From positions 26,388,132 to 26,452,131 of the forward strand of contig OY754981.1 of the NCBI GenBank assembly GCA_963576475.1: DNA of 64,000 nucleotides. The letters are read 5' to 3'. Under the pieces are notes generated by a model. It had not been told where the DNA came from. It saw only the letters and a program-made list of their open reading frames with translations, and ran no database searches. This stretch comes from Molanna angustata. Taxonomy: Eukaryota > Arthropoda > Insecta > Trichoptera > Molannidae. Position numbers and translations under genes: made by a program. Shown in pieces: positions 35,175 through 45,548 of the stretch; the stretch's first letter is position 1; every line of letters starts with the position of its first letter.

Positions 35175-35582
35175 GCGAAACGCTACACAATGCCGAACCT
35201 TGGAAGATTCAAAATTGAGTATGAAAAATGTTTTGTTATTAAGGTGCTGTCGCCCGCATTCTTACGCTTGACGACCTCTAGTGAGCAATCCGCTTATAAA
35301 TATAAGGATATTATTATTTTGCCTCAGTAAAGGTATTGTTTGTATTTTAAGTACAGTTTGCCTTTGGATATATTAATAACGTACGAGATTACGTAAACAA
35401 AGTTAAACAAAGGTTATTTAAGCCGATTATAAAAATACATCTTTTCCTCGTGGTTAGCATTTCAGGTGATATACATGTAGAAATACCTATAAAGTAAGCT
35501 TTTATGGCATTATTTTACTAGGGACAATAACAGATTTTATAATCAAATATTAACATATACAATGAGCTGGTTAAATCCAAAA

Positions 35583-35750
35583 AAATGTCCACAGTATGAG
35601 CATTGACAAATACATCTATACAAAATTCATGACTAGAAAATGTCCACAGTATGAGCATTGACAAATACATCTATACAAAATTCATGACTAGAAAATGTCC
35701 ACAGCATGAGCATTGACAAATACATCTATACAAAATTCATGACTAGAAAA
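35583..35750. repeat. three tandem copies of a 55-bp unit
   Basis: The unit starting TGTCCACAGTATGAGCATTG occurs at 35586, 35641 and 35696. The third copy differs by one base (CACAGCATG). No gene spans it. Confidence 0.95.
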
Positions 35751-35815
35751 AAAACATATGGATAACAAGGAAAATTGAAAACAATAATAAAATTTTAAAG
35801 ATGGAGGAGGCACTG

Positions 35816-35880
35816 TAGGGCTACTCATGAAGTTGATTAAGATTAGATTCAGTCTTGAGAAATCTTTTATTAAAATTATC
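35816..35880 (+). mobile_element. MITE family 3, one end only
   Basis: GGGCTACTCATGAAGTTGAT and the following AGATTAGATTCAGTC match the terminus of the copy at 56895-57145 in reverse complement. The other end is missing. Confidence 0.5.
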
Positions 35881-36277
35881 GATTTACTTTCAGCGGTTCA
35901 GGGGTGACATCTGTGCGAGCCACCGTCACCTCATTTATATTATGGACTGTTGCTTTCATTGTTTACAAATAAGCCAATTTCTCAATAGATGGCGTTGCAA
36001 AAATGTTTCTTCGTTACTTCATAAATGGCAATAGTAATAATGTCTTATTTTCAGGCGAATTGTTACACATTATTCAAATATATAGAACTTTCAAAAATTA
36101 CATTGATAAGGGAACTCAATAAGAAGGCATAATTGATGAACGTTGCGCAAGCGCATGAAGTGATCACGTAAACGAGCCGATGACAGGTCGTAAGCCCTTT
36201 AGGTGCCTAGAGTTTCTAGTGATTTACTTTATCTCCCCATCTGCAACACTAATGCCAGACAGAACTTCTTCATTATA

Positions 36278-37107
36278 CAGGGTGTATCATGAGGAGTGGA
36301 TCAACCGAAGCATGGAGGTAGAGGACCTCAATACCTATCGATTTAACCCCCATATATGTTCAGCGATATTGGGTGGTTCAAGAGTTATGTACACTTTTGT
36401 AAAATTTGAATAAAAATCGGATTTCGTACTAAACTACATCACTGTACCTAAACTATTAGGTTTGCGATTTTATTGCGATTGCGATTGCGAACTATTAGAT
36501 TTAAATTTTTTTTTATTTGAATAAAGTAGGTACCATAATAAATACGATTGAATACAACAAATAATTTAAAAACAATTTTTATTACCCATTTAACAAGTCT
36601 CTGTCTTAAGGAAAAAATATCGATTTTTGGTACTCGTACAATTTAAGTGAACTTTTCAACATGATCCTCTAATACAAGGCGAATGAAATTTGCAGAGTTG
36701 GCTCTTTATGAATGGTAGTAGTTTTTAAGATAATTTGTGGAAAAAAAAGTTATGTGAAATTATTGTTCCAAGAGCCTTTGAAAAGTTAGTGGAAAATTGA
36801 GGCTTGCAAAATTTTTTAAGATTTTTTTTTTGTTTTTATAGTTATTAGGTACTGACTCACAACGGTATTATTTTCCATAAACATCACTATTGAACTATTC
36901 CCTGAAAAAAATCATGATTGCAAACCTAATAGTTTAGGTACAGTGATGTAGTTTAGTACGAAATCCGATTTTTATTCAAATTTTACAAAAGTGTACATAA
37001 CTCTTGAACCACCCAATATCGCTGAACATATATGGGGGTTAAATCGATAGGTATTGAGGTCCTCTACCTCCATGCTTCGGTTGATCCACTCCTCATGATA
37101 CACCCTG
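36278..37107. mobile_element. 830-bp DNA element with ~190-bp TIRs
   Basis: The left arm begins CAGGGTGTATCATGAGGAGT and is matched almost perfectly by the right arm ending ACTCCTCATGATACACCCTG. The arms extend through ATCGATTTAACCCCCATATA and TGTACCTAAACTATTAGGTT. Both sides carry TATA, consistent with a TA or TATA target duplication. The ~430-bp interior has no recognisable transposase. It lies about 0.7 kb upstream of tipE. Confidence 0.85.
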
Positions 37108-37640
37108 TATAGTTATCTTCTTCATTAGTGATGCAGAACTTAATGGCATTATATGTTAATGGTATAATATGGTAAACAGATAATAGAGAAAAATTGTTTG
37201 CTTTTTTATGCCTAATAGGATAATAGGTCGGTCACTGACTGGTATAGGGATGATGAAGTAAAATGTAGAAGTATGTATACGTGTGTGTGTGTGGGGGGGG
37301 GGGGTTATGTGGAAGGGTGTATGCATATGGTGTCTATGTGTGAGAGTGTATATGCAGATGTGTATTATGATAATAAATGTATTGTTGTTAAGTGTTGTTA
37401 AGTGTTGTTGAGTGTTGTTAAGTGTTGTTGAGGATAGCAGTTACTTTTTTAGAAGCAGTCGAGATTAACGTAAAAAGTATCAATCGTTGAGTATTTATGT
37501 ATGTAATCGTTATGTATGTAAAGAGCTTTTTTTATCTATAATTTCATTTCACAAAGAAATTGATTTTTTTGTGTTGGTGAGAAGAAATAGCGTCTGTACA
37601 ATCACAATAGTTGTGTAAAATATCTAGTTATTAAATAATT
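37108..37640. repeat. simple repeats upstream of tipE
   Basis: It contains a TGTGTG-plus-poly(G) tract near 37280-37306 and about five copies of a GTTGTTAAGT unit at 37382-37430. No coding potential. Confidence 0.6.
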
Positions 37641-37762
37641 GTGTAAAACATCAACATAACTTTATCTAGTTGTTTAATAATTGTGTAAAACATCAACATA
37701 ACTATATCTAGTTGTTTAATAATTATTGTGTAAAACATCAACATAACTTTATCTAGTTGTCG
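37641..37762. repeat. tandem 41-44-bp repeat directly upstream of tipE
   Basis: Three units of TGTGTAAAACATCAACATAA and CTATATCTAGTTGTTTAATAAT-type sequence follow one another, preceded by a partial unit. The last ends ~50 bp before the first ATG, so the array lies in the core promoter or 5' UTR. Confidence 0.85.
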
Positions 37763-37810
37763 TGCGGTGAGCGGTATGCGGTAGGCGCGGGCGCGCGGTA
37801 GCCCCGGGCC

Positions 37811-37861
37811 ATGGCCGATGAGGGATGGCTGAAGAGGAGATCATACCTAAGACCTTCCTAG
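37811..37861 (+). promoter_or_regulatory. upstream ORF overlapping the tipE start
   Basis: An ATG at 37811 in strong context (GGGCCATGG) opens a 16-codon frame (MADEGWLKRRSYLRPS) that ends at TAG 37859-37861. That is inside the tipE CDS and in another frame. Ribosomes using it would bypass the tipE start 14 bases downstream, so it would damp translation unless leaky scanning or an alternative 5' exon removes it. Its effect is inferred. Confidence 0.55.
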
Positions 37862-38865
37862 AGAAGCTGCTATTCTACACAACAGCCACATTCATACTTT
37901 TGGCGACCTTCAGTCTATTCGCCTTCCTCTTCCTCGTGCCGTTCGTCATCGACCCGGCCTTCACCACCATATTCATGCAGTTCGACACCACGCCGGCGCA
38001 ATGCGTCACCGCGGAAACCCTGCACAGGGAGGGCGCGTCCAACTGCAGCTGGGCCTCGTGCCGCGAGGGGTGCACCAAGGACATCTACGACTGCCTGCAG
38101 ATCAGGGTGCACTACAAGAGAGCGCCGGGCAGCGGCCCCCTCGCGCCACCCCTCGCCCGTTCGGCCCGCGCCCTCCGAGAGTACGACTATGGAGAGGCGT
38201 CCCCGGAGACCTCGATATACGAAGATAACGAGCTGCCCCAGTCCATGTCGGACTACCCTGCCGAGGGTCCTCCCCCGACAGGCCTCATGGGCAACGACTC
38301 GGAATGGTTCTTCACGTACGCCCGCCTGTTTCCCAACGTGAAGGGGTGCGGGTATCCGCCGTTCCTCAACTGCACTATATTCCTCGGCAAGTATAAGACG
38401 GAGGGGACCAACTTCTCGTGCTACTACAGCAAGGTGGACCCCGGCCTGGTCATATCAGACCTGGACATGTGGCAGAACACTCTCAACCTGGTGTACGCGC
38501 TCGCCATACCGATCCCGTCGTTCATCGTGTCGGTGATATATCTGACTGTGGCCTACTTTAAGATATATAATGAAGACGAGGAGGCGGCGCCTCTGGAGAA
38601 GAACGCGGAGGGAATGGCCGGTGGAGGGGAGGAAGAAGAGGAGGTGGGCGGTGGAGTGGAGGGGGAGGGAGGTGGTGGAGGTCCCGGTGGTGACACGCCG
38701 GGCAGCGACACCTTCCGAGAGGACTTGGCCAGCTTCGGCCACCAGGGTCGGCTGCAGGACGGCGGGTGCAGCGCTAGCAGGAGTGCCAGCCAACACGAGG
38801 CTGTGGGCAGCCGATGTAGTCTGGATGTTGGGAACGTGTCCAATTCTGGATCCATACCAGGGTGA
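37825..38865 (+). CDS. tipE: TipE-type sodium-channel auxiliary subunit (main exon)
   Basis: TipE proteins are insect-specific two-pass membrane subunits that raise surface expression and tune gating of the Para voltage-gated sodium channel. The 346 aa visible here have TM1 at about 16-42 (FYTTATFILLATFSLFAFLF) and the signature DPAFTTIFMQF. An extracellular loop of ~175 residues carries eight cysteines (60, 74, 79, 83, 90, 175, 183, 199) and N-glycosylation sites at 73, 157, 182 and 197. TM2 lies at about 219-245, ending in the signature YFKIYNEDEE. The cytoplasmic tail has Glu/Gly-rich low-complexity sequence (266-290). The start ATG is in AGGGATGG context and fits the family N-terminus. 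The GC-rich codons contrast with the AT-rich surroundings. The terminal TGA (38863-38865) lies inside GGTGAGC, a good splice donor, so the true C-terminus is probably in a later exon; Drosophila TipE is about 450 aa. Confidence 0.92.
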   Translation: MAEEEIIPKTFLEKLLFYTTATFILLATFSLFAFLFLVPFVIDPAFTTIFMQFDTTPAQCVTAETLHREGASNCSWASCREGCTKDIYDCLQIRVHYKRAPGSGPLAPPLARSARALREYDYGEASPETSIYEDNELPQSMSDYPAEGPPPTGLMGNDSEWFFTYARLFPNVKGCGYPPFLNCTIFLGKYKTEGTNFSCYYSKVDPGLVISDLDMWQNTLNLVYALAIPIPSFIVSVIYLTVAYFKIYNEDEEAAPLEKNAEGMAGGGEEEEEVGGGVEGEGGGGGPGGDTPGSDTFREDLASFGHQGRLQDGGCSASRSASQHEAVGSRCSLDVGNVSNSGSIPG

Positions 38866-39140
38866 GCGTTTATTGATAACTATTTATTTGTTGAATGTTT
38901 CTGTGTTATGAATGATATTTAGATCAATACATATAGAAAACTTTTATTGCAAAAAAATGAGAATAAAAGTTAGATCTGTAATATAAATTGGCTAAGGCAG
39001 TGGCTGCCAAGAGGTAGTCCATGATAAATGTGGAAATATTTGTTATTTTTTTCATATTTTTCGTTGAACGTCTCTTGATAATCTTGAGTTGAGATTTATT
39101 AGGTACGTTTTTTTTTTGTGAAAAGATAAATGTACACATA
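38866..39140. other. downstream of the tipE exon, probably intron
   Basis: AT-rich. No continuation of the TipE tail is recognised here or elsewhere in the window. Confidence 0.4.
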
Positions 39141-39512
39141 ATCGTCATAAACTAAGAGTCACCCAAAGAGCCATGTTGGGATTAAGTCTGAGAGACAGGG
39201 TGCGAAACGACACCATCAGGGAATGAACAAAATTGGTTGATGTCGTCCACCGCATTCTTACCCTGAAGTGGAGATGGGCGGGCCACGTGAATAGATACCC
39301 CGAGGACAGATGGCCAAGGATAGTGTTGGTTTGGAGACCGAGAATGACAGTCAGAGGTGTTGGAAGACCGCCAATGAGATGGAGAGATGACATCAGCCGT
39401 CATGCTGGTGTCAATTGGTTGCTCAGAGCACAAGATAGAGTGGCGTGGAAGGAGATGGAGGAGGACTTTGTCCAGGAGTGGACGGGATTAGGCTGAGAAG
39501 AAGAAGAAGATG
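39141..39512 (+). pseudogene. RTE-clade retrotransposon 3' fragment
   Basis: The frame reads LRVTQRAMLGLSLRDRVRN, then, past one stop, RILTLKWRWAGHVNRYPEDR and GRPPMRWRDDISRHAGVNWL, ending VAWKEMEEDFVQEWTGLG with a (GAA)n tail. The W-A-G-H-V, G-R-P-x-x-R-W-x-D-D and final WKEMEE patterns are diagnostic of RTE-type ORF2 ends. It is 5'-truncated and inserted just downstream of the tipE exon. Confidence 0.85.
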
Positions 39513-39839
39513 AGTTGTTTATTTACTTCCACAGGCTAGCGACTTTTTTGAAAAAAAAGTAGTGTAGTCTAACTCTGTACACTCGAATCCGAATCCAATT
39601 TCTCCTGTCGCCTACGTACATTCATACTATCTACTACTACCATTAATGCTTAGCGTCTACTGGGCCGCAGCAAGCGGATCAGATTTTTGTTTCCTAGCAA
39701 CGACGTTGTTGCCGACGATCCGATACGCGCGCATAAATTCCTGTTTACATATAATACTAAAATTCGTCTGATGCGCTGCGTCCTCTGCGCTTATGTGGAT
39801 GCGGGTCATACCCGCTGGTGTAAAGCGGGTTGCAGACCT

Positions 39840-39942
39840 TAAAGCTAAGCTAAATAGCTGAGGTCATTTTTCCTACTACTCAAATATTTTGCGGTCTGCA
39901 CACTTGCATGAAAAACGACCTCAGCTATGCGAGCTAAGCTTA
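39840..39942. other. imperfect ~30-bp-stem hairpin
   Basis: AGCTAAGCTAAATAGCTGAG and GGTCATTTTTC are mirrored by GAAAAACGACC and TCAGCTATGCGAGCTAAGCT; the outer GCAGACC and GGTCTGC also pair. It is probably a small inverted-repeat element. Confidence 0.55.
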
Positions 39943-40046
39943 AACATGTATCAATAAAATTTAAATGTGTGTAAAAAAATATTCAAAATACCTAGTGAAT
40001 ATTTTTACTGGTTTCTTTGTGTACACTGAGATTTTTATTTTATTTT

Positions 40047-40640
40047 ATATAACTTCTCGGGCAACTAACAGCTACTATGTCAAATATTAATTTAACACGC
40101 ACCCAATAACAAGTTTCCACGTTCTGGACACTTACGATATTTATCGTCTCATATATCCAGACTTTTTTTTTTTTTTTTTAACATGTCTACGTAGGGGACG
40201 CCAGCTATTAGGATTTGGGTCCATTTTACTCTTCCGAAGAAGCGCACTACGTAGCGTTGGGAGGGGTTTGCAATCTAGAAAAGAGTTTATTAATTCGGAT
40301 TTTAAAAAGACCCGGGTTGTACGAAGGTGGAAACACAGAATTCGGAAGATCGTTCCACAGTCGGGCTGCTGTGTTAATAAAGGAGTTCGAGAAGCGACTT
40401 GTTCGTATATGTTGAAGGTCCACTGTGAATGGATGCTGCGATTGAGTGAAGCGAGTGACTCTGTTGCGAGTGGGTGGAGGAGGGACCAAAGATGCAAGTT
40501 CTTCTGAGCAATTCCCGTGGTAGTATCTATAGAATAAACAACTGAAGATTGAAAACACAATTTGAAACAGTGTTTCCACAGGGAATCCGGGATCCTTTGA
40601 ATCAACAGCCAGGTACCTAACCAACTGAGCCATCCCAAAA
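40047..40640 (-). mobile_element. SINE family A split by a retroelement insertion
   Basis: The tail half lies at 40047-40162 and the head half at about 40549-40640. In intact copies CCAGACT is followed directly by GAAAACAC; here 386 bp separates them. The head half keeps the family A tRNA-like region, but its B box is shortened. Confidence 0.85.
40163..40548 (-). pseudogene. Jockey-like retrotransposon 3' fragment inside the SINE
   Basis: On the minus strand a frame reads LFYRYYHGNCSEELASLVPP, then HIRTSRFSNSFINTAARLWN, DLPNSVFPPSYN and FKIRINKLFS. This is a typical ORF2 C-terminus of Jockey/R1-type elements. It ends in an 18-base poly(A) (plus-strand T run at 40163-40180). A short AGA(C/T)T target duplication is possible. 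Confidence 0.8.
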
Positions 40641-41231
40641 AATACTTAATAACTTTTGAACCATCAATTTCCGCACCTCAATGAAGATAGTTTACGCCAC
40701 CAAAATCTGATTAAGCTTGTGTATACATTGATTATTTTAAGAAACAAACAGAGCGCTTAAATTATCGAAATAAGTATGATTTTTCTCAGTCTAGAGGGAG
40801 CAATGAGAAATCTCAATTTCTCGGCTAGAAATTGAGCAAAATTCGCAATAAAAAACCAACCAATCAAATATTCAACAGGCCATGGGACTTGTGAATAGCC
40901 ATAAAGATAAAAAAATGGTTTTTAACAGAAATATATCAATAGTTTTAAAGTACAGTTGGAATACTTCGAATTCATAAAACTGGTTAAAATAATGCTTTTA
41001 TAAACTGCTCTAGGGACTCTTATAAACTTTTAATAATTATCACAAAAAAAGTTTTAAATTTTCCATTATATTTTTTTCTTTTGCTGACTGAACGGTTAGG
41101 TACGTTAAAAATTTACTAGATATTAACAGTGAAGATTGATATCATATGTTAGAACAAGTGATGCGAATACCGCCAGAAGAAAAAGCCTCCTTAGAACCAT
41201 GGATACGAAGACTCTATGGCCCATCGCAGGA
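40641..41231. other. no recognised feature
   Basis: AT-rich sequence; no gene, repeat or structure is supported. Confidence 0.5.
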
Positions 41232-41755
41232 GTCATCATCATCATCATCATTGGCACTACAGTCCGCTACGGACCCTGGCCTCCTCCAGAAATTGTCTCC
41301 ATCCCTCCCTGTCAACCGCCAGTCTTCTCCAATTTATCAGGTCCATTTCTCTTATATCACACAGCACATCGTCCAGCCATCTCAACCTAGGTCTGCCTCT
41401 ACTTCTTCTGTCTTCGGGACAGGTATCTAATACCTTTTTAGGAATACGGTCATCATCCATCTGGCAAACATGTCCAAGCCAACGTAGGCGCTGAATTTTA
41501 ATAAATTGGACTACATTTGTTTCTTTGTATATTGCCTCTACCTCATGATTATACCGCATTCTCCAGGTCCTTCCATCGTTAGTTGGGCCAAAGATTTTCC
41601 TTAATATCTTCCTTTCGAACACCAATAACATTTTTTTTTCGTCCTTTTTAGTCAGTCCCCAACATTCTACTCCGTATGTCAGGACTGGTCTGAGAAGAGT
41701 TTTGTATATAAGGACCTTAGTATTTCGCGAGATTAGTCTTGACTTGCAGGAGTCA
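41232..41755 (-). pseudogene. RTE-clade retrotransposon C-terminal fragment
   Basis: An open minus-strand frame contains KVLIYKTLLRPVLTYGVECW, FERKILRKIFGP, RLRWLGHVCQMDDDRIPKKV, RRSRGRPRLRWLDDV and WRQFLEEARVRSGL. These are the classical RTE ORF2 end motifs with no internal stop. It finishes in a (TGA)n-type tail at 41253-41232. The frame is open upstream to 41841, but that part is not RTE-like. Confidence 0.88.
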
Positions 41756-41819
41756 CCCTCCGAAATATAGCAAGGAGCTCGGAAATAAGAATAATCTGTA
41801 ACGTTGAAGATTTTGAGCG

Positions 41820-42200
41820 ATGGGGAAGAGCAAAAAGACACTTCTGAAGAGAAGACGTGGGGAGAGCGAGTTCAGGCCGAGTCGTGAGGAGAGCAGCAGA
41901 CGATTATCGTGCTGGTAGCAGACCTCCCGGAAAACCGCCCAAACGATGGATGGATAGCTGGACATCCACCTCCCAGGAGCAGGTTCCAAGAACAACAGGA
42001 CGAAGTCTTAACTGAAACAGCAGAAGGAGAAGACTACGCAAGGCATATGGGGACTCCGCATATGGGGACTGAAAACGGCCCCTTCACAGAACGCTAGTAA
42101 GAATGGCAAAGAAGACATGGCACGAAGAGTAGCTCTAGAAGCCTCTCTAGACTCGTGGTCACGGCACAATAGTGCAACTGCTCAAGAAGAAGAAGAACAA
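41820..42200 (+). pseudogene. second RTE-like 3' fragment, (GAA)n tail
   Basis: The plus strand encodes AGSRPPGKPPKRWMDSW, the GRPxKRW-D motif of RTE-type proteins, followed by decayed arginine-rich sequence and a GAAGAAGAAGAA tail near 42188. Its orientation is opposite to the neighbour at 41232. Confidence 0.6.
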
Positions 42201-42460
42201 CGTAGATCTTCCACTCTTTTCTATCATCAACGTTTTCGGGCGTTCCGTAAGAGCTGAGTAGGTAATCGAAAATACAACAGGCAAAATAACATCTTACATA
42301 CATAGTTCAGCAATGAGGTTCATCATCCATTCTGATTGTGGTGCCTTTTTAGGTGAGATGAGACTGGTGTGTGGAGATACACGCATGTGTTGTGCATCCT
42401 TTTATAAGGTAATGCACATCCACACACCGGTCGCTGGTTCGTCTTATTTTAATATTAGGT
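42201..42460 (-). repeat. dispersed repeat gamma, copy 1
   Basis: TCGAAAATACAACAGGCAAA, ATAACATCT, TAGTTCAGCAATG and TGCCTTTTTAGGTG occur in the same order as in the reverse complement of 58040-58215, with TTTCGGGCGT near the left end. Non-coding. Confidence 0.65.
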
Positions 42461-42480
42461 TTAGTACATAGGTACTTAAG

Positions 42481-43309
42481 AGGTACACGTATTTCTGTTT
42501 TTTTGTATTTCTGTATGCACTGGTGCTGTCCTTTGTACAATAAAATAAAAAATAAACAAAATTTTATTTAACCATTTATTTTCAGTAAGTATACAATTTG
42601 GCAAAAAAATATAAAACATAAGATTTAATCAGAATCAGTAAAATTCCTTAATGCTTTTACAATAGGTATGTATTCAATAAAATGAATGATATAAAAATTT
42701 TAATAAAGTAGATTTAATCAAAATTAGCAAAATTCCTTAATGCTTTTACAATATTACGTATTCAATAAAATGAATGAGATAAAAATTATAATTAAAAATG
42801 TTTTTTTTGCAATTTCCCTGAAATACTCAATCACACATTTATTAAATATTATAATTATTCATCCCATTAAAAAGCAAGTATTCCCTTCCCTGTGATAATA
42901 ATGATAATCTCTTCGGGACAGAGACGGTTTGCAATCATCATTTGCTCGTAGACTATTTAATAAACTCTTGAGCAGCATTAGAGAGACAAATTATTCATTT
43001 GAAAGTAAAATAATATGGTTCATTTTCAACCCTAACTTATTATGACCTCATTTCTAGAGACCTATTACATATTATATTCTATTCGCGTTAATTTTTTCAT
43101 AAATTGTGTTATTTTTAAGGATCTGTGCTATTTTCTACAAATAAATGTAAATCAAGAAAAATCAACACGTGATTTAGATTTTCAAATTATTTTCACTGTA
43201 AATGATATGTTTAAATAATTTCCATACTAAAGATCTAAAATTGTTTAAAAATTTGCAAACAAATAGAACTTCAACATCTTATATCCTCGATTTTTGGGTA
43301 GGTACACTG
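42481..43309. repeat. AT-rich region with a ~90-bp tandem duplication
   Basis: AGATTTAATCA(G/A)AAT and AATTCCTTAATGCTTTTACA with TTCAATAAAATGAATGA are repeated at about 42622 and 42711. The rest shows no feature. Confidence 0.6.
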
Positions 43310-44400
43310 AAACACTATTTAAACGGCATATTTTTCATGTTTTTTCAACTTTGAAGTTTAAAAACACTAACTTAGAGGATCCACAGCATAAATATTATAA
43401 TATACAGTATAATGGAAGAACTCGGAATCCGGAGTAGAAAATTTATTGTGTCTGCGTTTCTGTGTTTGTGTATCTGTATGTGTGTGTCCCTCATAAATTT
43501 TGATCCGCTTAATGCACAGAGCGCGAAATTTCAGAAAATATACAAAACTTTTTTACTCCAGTCAGGATTGAATTTTGGTTTCAGTCAGTAGTTATCAACG
43601 GTTCAATTTTAATTACAGTTTTCCATGCATCTGAAAAACCATCAAAGCTAGAACGCTGAAAATTTGTATAAATATAGACAAATATAATATTTTTTTTATT
43701 TATTTCCATAATACATAAAATGAATACAATATAACTAAACTTAAATATTACAATGGAACATATTTTCTTTTTTTTATTAAATTTGTAATACAAAAAATAT
43801 AGAAAAATGCACAATAAGAAAAAAACATATTTCCCTTTACCAGAGTGCATGCACTCGTGTGTAAAGGACAAAAAATAGTTGTTTTTTTAATTCCAGAGTT
43901 TCTCACACTTTTTTTATTAAGAAAAACATTTATTTGTGATAAATGTATGTATTTAACTCCCTATATTTCCAAATATTATAAAAATATCGAATAATGCCGA
44001 AAAACTCCAACAAGATAATTTAATTTTCTATAAAAAAAGTACATTATAGTAGTACATCTTAAAATTTTCTGAACAATTTATTTTAAATTGAATTTAGTGA
44101 CGGACATGGCTTCATACAATTTGTATGGCTGTGTTCACAATATCTACCTGTATACATTAATCTCCAAAAATACATATGTACATACCATCAAGCTGTTGGC
44201 ATATTCGGTGTAGGAAAAAAGTGAATTCCATACTATCCTAAATTGACATATGTTATGTATAGATAACGAAATATTTTAAAATATCAAATAATTTGAATTT
44301 AACTGTTTATAGTTTGTTATGTATTCTTCAACTTTACATATTATAGCCGTCGTCAGTTGGATCTCATGTGTGTCATGCAACTAGTATTATTTTAATTTAT
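43310..44400 (-). repeat. repeat alpha, reverse copy with an internal insertion
   Basis: D' and C' lie at 43310-43680 (TCATAAATTTTGATCCGCTTA, GTTTCAGTCAGTAGTTATCA), and B' and A' at about 43900-44400 (CATACCATCAAGCTGTTG, GTCGTCAGTTGGATCTCATG). About 200 bp at 43688-43895, starting with a T run, interrupts it and looks like a minus-strand retroelement 3' end. Confidence 0.7.
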
Positions 44401-44515
44401 CTATATCTATTGCATTGATCGTGCAGGTTTCACCCTCAGATTCTCGAGTAACATGAATTATTTTTTAAATCTGTCTTTTTATGAATGTCCTATGTAATTT
44501 CGACTATAATTTCGG

Positions 44516-45015
44516 ACGAGAGCCTATACGGCCCCCCGTGCCTGTCATATTGCGCATGCGCGGAGATTTTATCGGTACAATTTTTGGCGCAGTTTTATTA
44601 AATTGATATGTTGGTAAATGAAAATCCACTTCAACATAAAAAATAATAAGTAAGTAATATTAAAAATCATACAATTACGTAAATAATATGTTAAGAAATA
44701 TAATTTATTTGAATAATGTGATCAAATGCGAATATACAATAAACTTACAAATGACAAAGGTATTGATAACATTTTCCTGCAATCAATTTACATTCAATAT
44801 ATAAAGCAACTCGCTCACGCGAGTCGCTATTATTATTAAAGACTAACTGAACCTAACCAAAAATTAATAAATGGGATTTACGTACACATCATACTATTAT
44901 TTCGCTGTCGTAAAATTTCCCCTTGATTCATCTGTCGCCAGACGCTAGTATTTGAATAGACAACATTGGCGCAGGCGCAATATGACAAGGCACGGGGGGC
45001 CGTATAGGCCCTCGT
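44516..45015. mobile_element. 500-bp non-autonomous element with 9-bp target duplication
   Basis: The direct repeat TAATTTCGG flanks the element exactly (44507-44515 and 45016-45024). The termini ACGAGAGCCTATACGGCCCC and GGGGCCGTATAGGCCCTCGT are inverted repeats of ~45 bp, GC-rich and continuing into GTCATATTGCGC. The size, TIR and 9-bp duplication fit Mutator-like (MULE) non-autonomous elements; Merlin-like is an alternative. The interior includes a small hairpin, ACTCGCTCACGCGAGT, and no transposase. It sits just beyond the 3' end of the giant ankyrin locus. Confidence 0.85.
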
Positions 45016-45091
45016 TAATTTCGGTGTTATTTTTCTAAAACGTGTTATTTTATTCACGAATAAAAACGAGTTTATCGAAAACGCGAACAAT

Positions 45092-45200
45092 TCTGGGGGC
45101 AAGTCCGGCCAAACGGTGGAATGCAAATAATCCATTTAGATATTCGATTTATAAATTATTCTGTGTAATGGTTACCATGGAACGGGACTTGCCTTACAGG
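45092..45200. mobile_element. diverged relative of MITE family 2
   Basis: GGGGGCAAGTCCGGCCAAAC at the left and GGGACTTGCC at the right resemble the ends of the elements at 15122 and 30527; the interior differs. Confidence 0.35.
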
Positions 45201-45309
45201 TCTGGACCTACCCATTGGTTATTCTGTATGCGTCCATACACGCTCTTGTGCCCTTTTTGAGATAAAGCGTATAATATGTATTGTTTTTGTCTAGATACTT
45301 ATATATATG

Positions 45310-45430
45310 TAGATTGGTGGTGGCTGAGTGCTTAGCACGCTACGCTAGTAATCCAGTGGTCGCGAGGTTGATCCTGCCGCGACTGATTTCGTATAAGGAT
45401 TTATTGCATATGTACTTGTTACATTTGATA
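45310..45430 (+). mobile_element. tRNA-Thr-like SINE head (family C)
   Basis: GTGGCTGAGTGCTTAGCACG serves as the A box, the loop CTAGTAA gives anticodon AGT, and AGGTTGATCCTGCC is a degenerate B box. It shares these with 20080-20240. It lies ~120 bp beyond the stop of the ankyrin locus and overlaps that gene's candidate AATAAA (minus strand, 45405-45400). Confidence 0.5.
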
Positions 45431-45548
45431 AAAAAGAAGCAAAATCATTCCATGTAATACACTGAAGTATGGATGAAATCAGCCCCAATAACCCCAGAAC
45501 AGATGATTTCTTTTCCAGAGATATAAATAAACCACCCGAAAAAAAAAC

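Noticed and set aside
38455..38911. Frames on both strands overlapping the tipE tail
   Set aside because: GC-rich, low-complexity codons leave alternative frames open; the TipE frame alone has homology.
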